Below the pieces are notes generated by a model that searched no databases, was not told where the DNA came from, and worked only from the letters and a program-made list of their open reading frames with translations. From SVEL01 sp045125245 (GTDB lineage Bacteria > Bacillota > Clostridia > Lachnospirales > Lachnospiraceae), in NCBI GenBank assembly GCA_045125245.1, contig JBGVNF010000141.1, positions 1 through 24,469 of the forward strand: 24,469 bases of DNA. The letters run 5' to 3'. Of this stretch, positions 7,576 to 15,934 are shown one piece after another (position 1 is the first letter of the stretch; each line of letters opens with the position of its first letter). A program made the translations under genes and the position numbers.

Positions 7576-9066
7576 ATGAGTGGCAATGAAATCGAGATGA
7601 AAAGGGATGTAACGAAGAAAACTATGGTAGATTTAGAAAAATATGAGACGGTCATCGGCCTAGAGGTACATATAGAATTAGCTACTAAAACAAAAATCTT
7701 TTGTAGCTGTGATACAAGCTTTGGCGGTGCAGTAAATGCTCATACTTGCCCTGTATGTACGGGTATGCCAGGTGCATTGCCTGTATTAAATAAAAAAGTT
7801 GTGGAATATGCTATTGCTTTAGGATGTGCTACGAATTGTGAAATTAATAAGCATTGTAGGTTTGATAGAAAGAACTATTTTTATCCGGACAATCCACAGA
7901 ACTATCAGATATCACAGCTTTATGCACCAATATGTGTAAATGGAAAGATGGTTATAGAAACTGAAGATGGTGAAAAGACTATTGGAATTCATGAGATGCA
8001 TATGGAAGAGGATGCGGGAAAGCTTATACATGATGAGCAGGAAAATTTGTCTTATGTGGATTATAATAGAAGTGGTGTGCCTCTTATAGAGGTGGTGTCA
8101 GAGCCTGATATGAGAAACGCAAAGGAAGTTATAGCGTATCTAGAGAAGCTTAAAATGATATGTCAGTATTTGGGAATTTCGGACTGTAAATTACAGGAAG
8201 GTTCTATGCGAGTGGATGTAAATCTTTCTGTACGAAAGTGTGGAAGTAAAAGATATGGCACTAGAACAGAGATGAAAAATCTTAATTCATTTAGGGCAAT
8301 TACAAATGCTATAGAGAATGAAGCGAAGAGACAGATAAAGCTTCTTGAAAACGGTGAAGAGGTTATATTAGAAACTAGAAGATGGGATGACATTAAGATG
8401 GAATCCTACTCTATGCGTTCTAAGGAGGAGGCTAAGGATTATAGATATTTCCCAGAGCCAGACCTAGTGGAATTAGCACTTGAGGATAGTCTTATAAATA
8501 ATATAAAAGAGGCACAGCCAGAGTTTGCAGATGAGAAGAAGGAAAGATATATAAAGGATTATGAGTTGCCAGAATATGACGCAAGGTTACTCACGGAAAG
8601 TAAAATAATCGCTGAGTATTTTGAGGAAGTAGCTGGTCTTTGTGGTAATCCTAAGAAGGCCTCAAACTGGTTTATAGGAGAGGTATTTAGATTACTTAAA
8701 GATGAACAGAAGGAGCCAGAGGATTTAAGATTTACACCTAAGTATCTTGCGGATATCATAAATGTGGTGTCAGAGGGAAAGATAAATCTAGGAAATGCTA
8801 AGGTAGTATTTGAAGAGGTGTTTAGAACAAATGTAGAGCCACTTGAATTTATGAAGGAGCATGGACTTATGATGGTGTCTGACACTGGTGCCATAGAGGC
8901 AGCAGTGGTGGAGGTGCTAGCAGAATGTGCCAATGTGGTAGAAGATTATTATAGTGGCAAGGATAGAGCATTTGGATATCTGGTGGGACAGGTTATGAAG
9001 AAGATGAGGGGCAAGGGTGATCCTGGAAAAGTCAATGAGATATTGAGGGAAAAGTTGGAGAGATAA
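7576..9066 (+). CDS. gatB: Aspartyl/glutamyl-tRNA amidotransferase subunit B
   Basis: This 496-residue kinase/amidotransferase subunit binds the tRNA and activates the misacylated residue with ATP. Signatures are ETVIGLEVHIEL, a Cys cluster CSCDTSFGG...HTCPVC (zinc-type), DRKNYFYPDNPQNYQISQ, YNRSGVPLIEVVSEPD and DYRYFPEPDL. The C-terminal YqeY-like tRNA-binding tail (about 340-496) is complete. The ATG directly follows the gatA stop with no gap, so translation is coupled. The first ~20 residues precede the usual family start, so a later start is possible, but the GGGGAGGGTGAG site inside gatA fits this one. Confidence 0.97.
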   Translation: MSGNEIEMKRDVTKKTMVDLEKYETVIGLEVHIELATKTKIFCSCDTSFGGAVNAHTCPVCTGMPGALPVLNKKVVEYAIALGCATNCEINKHCRFDRKNYFYPDNPQNYQISQLYAPICVNGKMVIETEDGEKTIGIHEMHMEEDAGKLIHDEQENLSYVDYNRSGVPLIEVVSEPDMRNAKEVIAYLEKLKMICQYLGISDCKLQEGSMRVDVNLSVRKCGSKRYGTRTEMKNLNSFRAITNAIENEAKRQIKLLENGEEVILETRRWDDIKMESYSMRSKEEAKDYRYFPEPDLVELALEDSLINNIKEAQPEFADEKKERYIKDYELPEYDARLLTESKIIAEYFEEVAGLCGNPKKASNWFIGEVFRLLKDEQKEPEDLRFTPKYLADIINVVSEGKINLGNAKVVFEEVFRTNVEPLEFMKEHGLMMVSDTGAIEAAVVEVLAECANVVEDYYSGKDRAFGYLVGQVMKKMRGKGDPGKVNEILREKLER

Positions 9067-9081
9067 GGTAAAAATTAGTAG

Positions 9082-9109
9082 TTGTAATTGATAAAATATA
9101 TGTTATAAT
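9082..9109 (+). promoter_or_regulatory. Promoter of the leader RNA before the GNAT pseudogene
   Basis: TTGTAA (9082-9087) and TATAAT (9104-9109) are separated by 16 bases, with an extended TGn before the -10. It starts only 16 bases after the gatB stop, so it is distinct from the gatCAB promoter. Confidence 0.65.
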
Positions 9110-9114
9110 TAAAA

Positions 9115-9196
9115 AAAGCAATCGCCACAGAGTGGTTGACAAGAATAGGAATGAAAAACCTTCCCTAACCGGTCAAAGTACAGGGGAGGTTTTTCT
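9115..9196 (+). ncRNA. Structured leader or small RNA ending in a terminator hairpin (unknown class)
   Basis: Starting just after the promoter at 9082-9109, an ~80-base transcript would contain a small hairpin CCAC-AGA-GTGG. It would end in a long hairpin: 9153-9166 pairs with 9182-9195 over 14 pairs (one G-U), and the 3' arm ends in TTTTTC. The 15-base loop contains GTCAA (9172-9176), which can pair with TTGAC (9136-9140), giving a possible pseudoknot. No riboswitch family known to me fits. It could be a free small RNA, an attenuator for the downstream gene, or simply the gatCAB terminator. Confidence 0.45.
9153..9195 (+). terminator. Long terminator hairpin after gatB / in the leader RNA
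   Basis: The 14-bp stem AAAAACC.../...GGTTTTT ends in a short T tract on the plus strand. A matching A tract on the left arm makes it usable in both directions. Confidence 0.75.
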
Positions 9197-9272
9197 ACGT
9201 TAATGACAAATCATATATATGAATGTCAGTAGTGCCAATAAAAACATTCCAAAGGTGGAAGAAGGGATAAAC

Positions 9273-10033
9273 ATGAAAAAACTTCAATCCGATATATAGA
9301 GGAATTATCATTTAATGCGCATCCATCTTTGCAGACGCAGTATTATGATGGTTGGGTTTTACGGTTTGCAAATGGATACTCATCTAGAGCAAACTCAGTG
9401 AATGCAATATATCCGTCAACAATTGATTTAAGAGAAAAGATAGAAGAATGTGAGAAACGATATTTTGAAAATAATTTATCATGTATTTTTAAGGTAACTG
9501 ATGAAAATGCAAAAATGCTAGATGGCATGTTGGATGATAGAGGATATGATGTGGTAACACCAACAGATGTAATGATTCTGGATATGACGGAGAAGCAGTT
9601 TACATTAGGTGATTGTATTATTACAGAAAAAGTTACTGATGAATGGTTAGAAACATATTTTACCCTTGAGAAGTACACAAACCAAAGTACGCGAGATACA
9701 TTAATAAAGATACGTAATATGATTTAGAATGACACATTGTACTGTATTATAAAAATGGATGGAACAAATGTAGCATGTGTTTCTGTGGTAATTGAAAATG
9801 GATATGTGTATATTGCCAATGTGATAGTGGACGAGATGTATCGTGGAAATGGCTATGGTCGCAGGTTGTGTGAATCACTACTGGCGAAGGCAAAGGAAAT
9901 TGGTGGGCATACGGCTTATCTTCAGGTGATACAGACAAATGGTATTGCGGTTAGTTTGTACGAGAAATTGGGGTTTGAAAAGTTGTATTCATATTGGTAT
10001 AGGGTGAAAAAGAATGGTAAAAATATGTATTAA
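9273..10033 (+). pseudogene. GNAT-family N-acetyltransferase, broken by a frameshift and a nonsense codon
   Basis: One reading frame carries a whole GNAT protein, with a C-terminal acetyl-CoA-binding core (IANVIVDEMYRGNGYGRRLCESLL, in part, and NGIAVSLYEKLGF). Two lesions break it. First, the ATG at 9273, the only one with a good ribosome site (AGAAGGG, 6 bases before), is out of frame with the body. Adding one A to the run at 9276-9281 would restore MKKTSIRYIEELSFNAHPS. Second, an in-frame TAG at 9725-9727 splits the body just before NDTLYCIIK. Both downstream parts share a frame, so this is one decayed gene rather than two. The acetylated substrate is unknown. Confidence 0.85.
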
Positions 10034-10045
10034 AGAATATATTAG

Positions 10046-10083
10046 AAACTGCTGCTGGCGGAGATACTAGCAGCAGTTTTTTG
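10046..10083 (+). terminator. Terminator after the GNAT pseudogene
   Basis: The perfect stem AAACTGCTGCT/AGCAGCAGTTT is followed by six T residues in all. It separates the pseudogene from the agr-like operon. Confidence 0.92.
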
Positions 10084-10088
10084 CAAAA

Positions 10089-10150
10089 TACGGACACAAG
10101 TCGACAAAATACGGACATATTAACACAGAAAACTAATTTTTATCTATGAT
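10089..10150 (+). promoter_or_regulatory. LytTR-type activator site and promoter of the agrB operon (cassette 1)
   Basis: Two direct repeats, CGGACAC at 10091 and CGGACAT at 10112, are exactly 21 bases apart with TCGACAAA between. TTAACA (10120-10125) follows as the -35. A -10-like TATGAT (10145-10150) is 19 bases further, longer than in the two sister cassettes. The shared sequence with 12945-13003 and 18017-18075 shows a common regulator, most simply the LytTR protein encoded in this operon. Confidence 0.75.
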
Positions 10151-10177
10151 TAAGAAAAAATATAAGGAAGAGATTAT

Positions 10178-10762
10178 ATGGTAGATGGATTCATAGATAA
10201 GATTATTGATGTGCAGGTAGAAAAAGGTACTATATTAGAGCAAGATATAAAGATATACAAATATGGATATCTATTGCTATATGAATTATTTTTAAATATA
10301 GTGATTGCAGTAGTGATAGGGCTAGTCACAAATAGATTAGGAGAGCTTCTGATATTTTTGTTGTTGTATGTTCCGTTGCGAAGTTTTTGTGGTGGATGGC
10401 ATGCTGATAAACTGTGGAAATGTACGATATATTCTAATTTAATGCTAATATTGCTTTGCGTAACACTAAGTTATGAAATAATATATTCTAGATCTATTAT
10501 TATGGTATTAATATTTATAATTGGTATAATATTTGTAGGTATTTGTGCCCCAGTTGGAACGCAGACAAAACCAATAAGTAGTAAAGAAAAAAAGGTATAT
10601 AAAAAAAGAATAATATTGATTCAATTCATTCACTGTATAGGTATTTGTTTGTTGTTATTATTCGGTAAAAATAAATATATATATGTTATAACATACGCAT
10701 ATGTGATGCAGTCTGTATTACTCATAGTAGAACTATTTGCTACAAAATGTAGAGCAAAATGA
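10178..10762 (+). CDS. agrB: AgrB-like membrane protease that processes the autoinducer precursor
   Basis: This 194-residue integral membrane protein matches the AgrB (accessory gene regulator B) family. It has several hydrophobic helices from residue ~30 to 190. The family core VPLRSFCGGWHADKLWKC carries the catalytic pair H75 and C82 (numbering from this ATG), equivalent to H77/C84 of S. aureus AgrB. AgrB cuts the C-terminal tail of AgrD and forms the thiolactone ring. No agrD follows directly, unlike in the usual agrBDCA order. The only AgrD-like gene is at 18114. It is the first gene after cassette 1; an AAGGAAGAG site precedes the ATG. Confidence 0.93.
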   Translation: MVDGFIDKIIDVQVEKGTILEQDIKIYKYGYLLLYELFLNIVIAVVIGLVTNRLGELLIFLLLYVPLRSFCGGWHADKLWKCTIYSNLMLILLCVTLSYEIIYSRSIIMVLIFIIGIIFVGICAPVGTQTKPISSKEKKVYKKRIILIQFIHCIGICLLLLFGKNKYIYVITYAYVMQSVLLIVELFATKCRAK

Positions 10763-10795
10763 ACCTTAGAGTGGGTGGAATAAAGTGGTAATATA

Positions 10796-10804
10796 TGGTA
10801 TAAT
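10796..10804 (+). promoter_or_regulatory. Possible internal promoter for the two-component pair
   Basis: TGGTATAAT is an extended -10 (TATAAT at 10799-10804) in the 71-base gap between agrB and the response-regulator gene. No clear -35 is present. It would give basal regulator expression independent of autoinduction. Confidence 0.4.
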
Positions 10805-10833
10805 GTTTTGTCATACAGAGGAGGTGAAATGCT

Positions 10834-11577
10834 ATGTATAATATAGCAATTTGCGATGATGACAAAATATTTATCCAGTATTTAAAAAGAATGATATTGT
10901 CCGCTAGCGAAGATAAAAATTATCAATTAAATATATATGAGTATTATTCTGGTGAGGAATTAATAATGAATCTAGAAGGAACGGTGCATTTTGATTTGCT
11001 AATATTAGATATGCAATTAGGAAGACTTGATGGTGACGAGACTGCAAGAATATTCAGAAAGTATTTTCCTGAATCGGTACTCGCTTTCTGTTCAGGTGTT
11101 AGACAACCTACTATAGAGTCTTTTAAAGCAACACCTTTTAGGTATATTGATAAAAGCTGTTCGGAAGAAGAATTTATATATATTTTAAGAGAAATATTAA
11201 ATGAAGTAGAAAGAATTAGTGATGAACCTTATATTATGGCTCATTATAAACGTACAGAAAGAAAAATTAAAACTAAGGATATTTTGTATATACAATCAGC
11301 TAAAAGAGGAAGTGAAATTATATTGTGTTCTCAAAAGAGAGATAGTGTCATAGAAGAACGAATGTTGATGAAAAGGAAGCCTGAAGAATTATTAAGTGAG
11401 ATGGAAAAATACGGATTTGCAATGATACAGAGCGCATGCATTGTGAATATGGATCATATTGTAAAAATCGGTGTTAAAGATATAGTACTTGATGACGGAC
11501 AGATTTTAAGTATAGCTAGGTCTTATCAGAAGAGTTTTAAGGAGGCGTTTGCAAGGCGATTTGCAAATAAATACTAG
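10834..11577 (+). CDS. agrA: LytTR-family response regulator (AgrA-like)
   Basis: This 247-residue protein has an N-terminal receiver domain (1-~120): acidic cluster D8-D10, phosphoacceptor D59 in LLILDMQLG and the conserved Lys in YIDKS. A C-terminal LytTR DNA-binding domain (about 140-240) follows, with MAHYKRTERKIKTKDILYIQ, in part, and QSACIVNMDHIVKI. LytTR proteins bind pairs of ~9-bp direct repeats 21 bp apart, which is the geometry of the three cassettes at 10091, 12946 and 18018. A strong GAGGAGGTGA ribosome site precedes the ATG. Gene order here is B-A-C. It is the likely activator of its own operon, the dGTPase-hamAB operon and agrD-RHS. Confidence 0.92.
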   Translation: MYNIAICDDDKIFIQYLKRMILSASEDKNYQLNIYEYYSGEELIMNLEGTVHFDLLILDMQLGRLDGDETARIFRKYFPESVLAFCSGVRQPTIESFKATPFRYIDKSCSEEEFIYILREILNEVERISDEPYIMAHYKRTERKIKTKDILYIQSAKRGSEIILCSQKRDSVIEERMLMKRKPEELLSEMEKYGFAMIQSACIVNMDHIVKIGVKDIVLDDGQILSIARSYQKSFKEAFARRFANKY

Positions 11578-11591
11578 GGAGGAAAATTGAT

Positions 11592-12896
11592 ATGGCATGG
11601 TTTGATAAGGGCATTGTATTATTTATATGTATAATAGAAGTCTTTTTGTTATATGATTATTTTAATAACTTTTTTGAAATTAAAATCAAGAAGAATTTAG
11701 TAAAATATGTATGTATTATTACTTGTGTATTATTGTTTCTAATCAATATATTGGGTAACGTAAATACTAATTTGCCTCTGGTAGTTATATTGCTATGGCT
11801 GTTTGTAACAGTATTATTTGATTGTAGATTCAATGTTAGAATAGGATATTATATATTGGCATATGTAGTAATGATAGGTGTTGAATTTTTATATGCAATA
11901 TTGTCACACACTACATATGATATGGTGTCCAGCACAGGAGTGATACCAGTTTCGGATTATGGATGGCAGGCGTTGTTCGTAAAGTTTTGTAACTTTATAG
12001 TATTTATATTATTAAAGCAGCATTCAAAGAAATCAAAGAGTAGAATGACTGATAAATTGTTTTTTACATATTTATCAGTTCCTATAATTACAGTGGGAAT
12101 GATGTTGACGCTGTTTTATTCTGGTATTGATATAAAGGGTCACCCTTTAGTTAGAGTGGTGATGACAGTCTTTTTTATAGCTATGATATTAGCTAATATG
12201 ATACTGTTCTATTCATTTCAAAGGTATACAGAAAAGACTGCTGAGGCGGTAAGACAACAAATGGAATTAGTATATAAAAATAATGAGATAGAGAGATTAT
12301 CAAAAATTACGGAAATGAATGAAACATATAATGAAACGGTTCATAATATATCACATTCATTAAAGGTAATAGAACAACTGGCTGCAGAAGATAAAAATGA
12401 AGAAATTCGGGAAGTAATAGAGCAGTTAACAGGTAAAATGTCAAGAAAGAATATGTATGAATATAGCAATCATAAGTTATTGAATACTATATTATCAGAG
12501 TATAGGTTGGAGGCAGAAAAGAAAAAAATTGATTTTGATATATATGTTGAACCAGGTTGTAGGCTAAAGCAGATAAGTGATATTGATTTTGTGTCTATGA
12601 TAGGAAATTTGTTTGATAATGCCATAGAGGCATCAGAAAAGGTAGACAACCCATTGATAAAGACAAGAATATTTATGCATAAAGAGGGCGAAATGTGTTT
12701 AATAAAAGTGGAAAATAAATTTTCTGGTGAAATAAAAATGGTTAATGAAAGAGTAATATCTAATAAGATAGATGAAGGAATACATGGAATCGGTTTATTA
12801 AGTGTACAGAAGACAGCAGAAAAATATAATGGTTGTTTTAGTTATTATACTGAGGATGATATGTTTATATCAGTGTTAATGTTACCAATAAAATAG
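11592..12896 (+). CDS. agrC: AgrC-like GHKL sensor histidine kinase
   Basis: This 434-residue kinase has a six- to seven-helix membrane sensor region (about residues 5-215), the usual AgrC receptor for a cyclic peptide. A coiled linker and a cytoplasmic kinase core follow. The candidate phosphoacceptor lies in NETVHNISHSLKVIEQL. The GHKL ATPase has the N box NLFDNAIEAS and G box GIHGIGLLSVQ. It starts 14 bases after the regulator gene, with GGGAGG upstream, so the two are cotranscribed. The ligand is inferred to be the mature product of agrD at 18114. Confidence 0.92.
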   Translation: MAWFDKGIVLFICIIEVFLLYDYFNNFFEIKIKKNLVKYVCIITCVLLFLINILGNVNTNLPLVVILLWLFVTVLFDCRFNVRIGYYILAYVVMIGVEFLYAILSHTTYDMVSSTGVIPVSDYGWQALFVKFCNFIVFILLKQHSKKSKSRMTDKLFFTYLSVPIITVGMMLTLFYSGIDIKGHPLVRVVMTVFFIAMILANMILFYSFQRYTEKTAEAVRQQMELVYKNNEIERLSKITEMNETYNETVHNISHSLKVIEQLAAEDKNEEIREVIEQLTGKMSRKNMYEYSNHKLLNTILSEYRLEAEKKKIDFDIYVEPGCRLKQISDIDFVSMIGNLFDNAIEASEKVDNPLIKTRIFMHKEGEMCLIKVENKFSGEIKMVNERVISNKIDEGIHGIGLLSVQKTAEKYNGCFSYYTEDDMFISVLMLPIK

Positions 12897-12907
12897 AGTA
12901 AAGGTGT

Positions 12908-12937
12908 GAAAAGAATCTCGAAAGAGGTTCTTTTTTT
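12908..12937 (+). terminator. Terminator of the agr-like operon
   Basis: The stem AAAGAATCTC/GAGGTTCTTT with a GAAA tetraloop and one G-U is followed by a run of T. It ends 9 bases before the second LytTR cassette. Confidence 0.92.
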
Positions 12938-12944
12938 ACAAAAA

Positions 12945-13003
12945 ATGGACATAACTCGACAAATTACGGACATATTAACACGGAAAAATGAATAAGTGAT
13001 AAT
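12945..13003 (+). promoter_or_regulatory. LytTR-type activator site and promoter of the dGTPase-hamAB operon (cassette 2)
   Basis: Direct repeats TGGACAT at 12946 and CGGACAT at 12967 are exactly 21 bases apart. TTAACA (12975-12980) as -35 and GATAAT (12998-13003) as -10 follow with a 17-base spacer. Sequence from ATGGACATAA through ATTAACAC is nearly identical to cassettes 1 and 3. The repeat pair ends just before -35, as in class-type activator sites of AgrA. Confidence 0.8.
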
Positions 13004-13067
13004 GTAGATATTAATATAAACAGTAACTGTGAATTATTATTGAAGATAAGAAAGTGGAGGGTTATAT

Positions 13068-14972
13068 ATGGCTAGTGTCTTGATTATTAAAAACGGTGAC
13101 AATACTAATAAAATTCATTTCTATGCAGAAGAAAGCTATAAAAGTGGAAAAAAAGGATATTACAACTCTGTAGATGGAACATTAAATGAACAAGCATTAA
13201 TAGGGTTAAAGGATAAATTTGGAAAGCATGGAATTGTCATAATGATAACTTATGAAAATCTTGATCTAAAAGAGATAAAAGATGTATTTATAGGAGATGA
13301 AGCGAGGATAAATAATAATAATAGTATTGAATACAATATGTATATACATTTGATTAAATCGCGTCATGAAAAAGTTATTCAAAGCATTATTGATAAGATA
13401 GATTTAGATGTAGATGCTGATTTTGGGTACGGTCAATATGTTATTATGAGTGACATGGAAAGTTTATACCAAGAACTTAGAGAAAGAATAATTGCATCAA
13501 AAAGAAAAATATCAAATGTTAGTATCAATAAGGAAGTAAAAGAAGAAGTAGTTTATGAATTGTGTCCGTTAGCACAAAAAGATGAACAGTCCTTGAGAGT
13601 ATACCAAAGTGATAATACAGGAAAGTATAGAACGGAATTTCAAAGAGATAGGGAAAGGGTTGTAAATTGTAAAGCGTTTAGACGATTGGTGGATAAAGCT
13701 CAAATATTTGGTTCAGAGAAAGGTGATTATTATAGAACTAGAATGACACATTCATTAGAGGTAAATCAAATAGCAAAAGCTATTGCATATGCACTTAGAC
13801 TAAATTTAGATTTAACAGAAGCAATTGCGTTAGGTCATGATTTAGGTCATACGCCGTTTGGGCACCAAGGAGAAAGAACACTTGATGAAATTTTATGTGG
13901 AAAAATAGATGTGGGAATAAAAGCAACAAAGGGTATGTTTGAAAAAAGATGTTATGGTGGATTTAAGCATAATTATCAAAGTGCAAAGATATTAACAGAA
14001 ATAGAAGAAAAGTACAAAGAATTTTCGGGATTAAATGTGAGTGTCCAAGTTGTTGAGGGAGTTTTAAAGCATACAAAGTTGAAACCAGATGAAATTGCGT
14101 TGGAAGATTTTTTGTCTGAAAAATATAGAGAATTAATACACGTAAATAATGATAAGTTACAAGTTTGTTCAAGTTTAGAGGGACAAGTTGTTACTATTGC
14201 GGACGAAATTGCGCAGAGAGGCCATGATGTGGATGATGCTCTTACATCTGGAGTGATGACTATTGATGAGTTTATGGATAGATTAAGAATAGATAAATGT
14301 AAAGAATTATTTAATAGAATAGATAAAGAGATTAAAGAAATTAATTCTTTGGAACGTCTTGTGGTAGATAATAAGGATCTGAAAATATCAAGAATAGTAA
14401 CGGTAATTATTAATTATTTTATTCAAAAAACAATAGAGTATTCATTAATGAATGTTACAAAAAATGAAGAGTTGGGCAGAATATCGTTAGATAATAATAA
14501 AATGTTGGTGTGTTTTCCATCAGATGTGAAGAGGGTAAATGATTATTTGGAAAAAGTTGTACAAAAAAAGGTTATTTGTAATTATGAAGTGGCACGAGCG
14601 GATTATAATGCAAGTATGATAGTACAAAAACTATTTGAAAAATACTATAAAAACCCAAGATTATTACATTCTGGAACCGTACATAAGATTTTTCTTGAGA
14701 CATTGAATCATCCCAATAGAGAAGTGTCGAATAGTGCGATATATTTGAGTGATGCAAGTATAGAGTTGGTAAATCGTGAGATTGAAGAGATGACATCGGT
14801 CGAACTTGAGGAGTCTCTTATTTTAGATTACCTAGAAAATAAAAATAATATGCGCAATGAACCTCATATTGTAATATTTGAGAAGAGGAGAATATTAATA
14901 AGGGCAATAACTGATTATATTGCAGGGATGACAGATGGGTATGCTATGGAAGAATATGAAAAACTTAAATAA
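13068..14972 (+). CDS. dGTPase-like HD-domain triphosphohydrolase with an N-terminal extension
   Basis: The C-terminal ~450 of 634 residues match deoxyguanosine triphosphate triphosphohydrolases. Signatures are TEFQRDRERVVNCKAFRRL, YYRTRMTHSLEV, GHDLGHTPFGHQGERTL and TIADEIAQRGHDVDD. The metal-binding HD residues are present (H228, H257-D258, D379), so it should be active, turning dGTP into deoxyguanosine and triphosphate. dGTPases are known to defend against phage by draining dNTPs. The first ~180 residues have no counterpart in ordinary Dgt, and I recognise no fold there. The gene leads an operon with hamA and hamB, with a GGAGGG site before the ATG and cassette 2 upstream. A sensor or regulatory role for the extension is a guess. 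Confidence 0.88.
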   Translation: MASVLIIKNGDNTNKIHFYAEESYKSGKKGYYNSVDGTLNEQALIGLKDKFGKHGIVIMITYENLDLKEIKDVFIGDEARINNNNSIEYNMYIHLIKSRHEKVIQSIIDKIDLDVDADFGYGQYVIMSDMESLYQELRERIIASKRKISNVSINKEVKEEVVYELCPLAQKDEQSLRVYQSDNTGKYRTEFQRDRERVVNCKAFRRLVDKAQIFGSEKGDYYRTRMTHSLEVNQIAKAIAYALRLNLDLTEAIALGHDLGHTPFGHQGERTLDEILCGKIDVGIKATKGMFEKRCYGGFKHNYQSAKILTEIEEKYKEFSGLNVSVQVVEGVLKHTKLKPDEIALEDFLSEKYRELIHVNNDKLQVCSSLEGQVVTIADEIAQRGHDVDDALTSGVMTIDEFMDRLRIDKCKELFNRIDKEIKEINSLERLVVDNKDLKISRIVTVIINYFIQKTIEYSLMNVTKNEELGRISLDNNKMLVCFPSDVKRVNDYLEKVVQKKVICNYEVARADYNASMIVQKLFEKYYKNPRLLHSGTVHKIFLETLNHPNREVSNSAIYLSDASIELVNREIEEMTSVELEESLILDYLENKNNMRNEPHIVIFEKRRILIRAITDYIAGMTDGYAMEEYEKLK

Positions 14973-15048
14973 TAAAATAACATATATTAGGTATTGAAAA
15001 GTTATACTTAAGTTACAAATATGAGTTACTCGTAGGAGGTGAGCTGGG

Positions 15049-15921
15049 ATGTTTAATTATAAGCATAAAATTTCTAAGAGTGAGTGCAAAACTATATATG
15101 GTTCAATATGTATTAATAACATTATTTTTGAACCTAAAGAGATAGAGAAGGTATTACCAAATATTGTGCTTGAGGACGAAAATTTAAAGTATATTTTTGC
15201 TGAAAACAATTTAAATCGTAGAAAAAAGCAACATATATATCGTAGATTTATACCGAAATGCGAAATAACAGATATGGATAGTTTTATAGAAAAAAACATG
15301 CAAACTAATAAGTCTTTTTATTCGTTTCTTGCAGAGGGTATATTAGGATTGATTTTTAGAGATATCTATGGTTATCAACTTGCTAGGGGAATTATTGATG
15401 TGGGAGAAACTTTAACAGATTCTCATACGGGGGTAGATGCGTGTATGTATAATTTGAAACAGAATTTAATTGTTTTAGGAGAGGCGAAATTTTATGAAAA
15501 TTTTGATTTAGGCATAAAACAGATAATTAAAGATTTTGTTGATAAAAGTATAAAAAATAAATTGGAAAGTATGCAAGCAAAATTAGAAACTAATGAAGAA
15601 GCATGTAAAATAGTTATTAAAGATTTAGAGATAGGAGAGTATGATGAATTGACTATAGAGCAATTTATGGCTCAAAAGATTATGTTTGCTGGTTTTGTTT
15701 TGCATTCTGAATCAGATGTAAGTAAGTATCTAAATGAACATTTTTATGATAAATATCCTATTTCTGTGGGGCAGTTAAAAGATAATGTGCGAGGCTCTTT
15801 AAACAATAAAGATGTAGAAGGTGACTACGAGATTATATTAGTTCATCTGCCAATAAACAGTAAGAAAGCTCTTATTGGTAAAATGATAAAAGCATCAAAA
15901 AATAAATTAAAAAGTTTGTAG
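15049..15921 (+). CDS. hamA: HamA-like DUF1837 nuclease-type effector (Hachiman)
   Basis: This 290-residue protein has the DUF1837/HamA layout. A variable N-terminal half leads to a PD-(D/E)xK-like core: D130 in HTGVDACMYN, and E145-x-K147 in VLGEAKFY. The strand spacing is typical of that nuclease fold. In Hachiman, HamA is the nuclease effector held by the HamB helicase and released on DNA damage or phage infection. The gene starts 76 bases after the dGTPase with a strong AGGAGGTGAG site and no terminator between. It is followed after 13 bases by the helicase. The pairing with the helicase makes the identity firm; the residue assignment is by motif only. Confidence 0.87.
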   Translation: MFNYKHKISKSECKTIYGSICINNIIFEPKEIEKVLPNIVLEDENLKYIFAENNLNRRKKQHIYRRFIPKCEITDMDSFIEKNMQTNKSFYSFLAEGILGLIFRDIYGYQLARGIIDVGETLTDSHTGVDACMYNLKQNLIVLGEAKFYENFDLGIKQIIKDFVDKSIKNKLESMQAKLETNEEACKIVIKDLEIGEYDELTIEQFMAQKIMFAGFVLHSESDVSKYLNEHFYDKYPISVGQLKDNVRGSLNNKDVEGDYEIILVHLPINSKKALIGKMIKASKNKLKSL

Positions 15922-15934
15922 AGGTGACAAACAA

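Noticed and set aside
9115..9196. Known riboswitch class (fluoride, preQ1, guanidine, ZTP, THF)
   Set aside because: None of the conserved cores I know for these classes is present; only an unclassified hairpin RNA is supported.
9204..9228. Imperfect palindrome TGACA...TGTCA as an operator
   Set aside because: The arms do not match in spacing and the centre is a simple AT repeat; no regulator is nearby.
9329..10033. Two separate small acetyltransferase genes
   Set aside because: Both parts are in the same frame, divided only by one TAG, and together make a single GNAT protein; the first has only a TTG start with no ribosome site.
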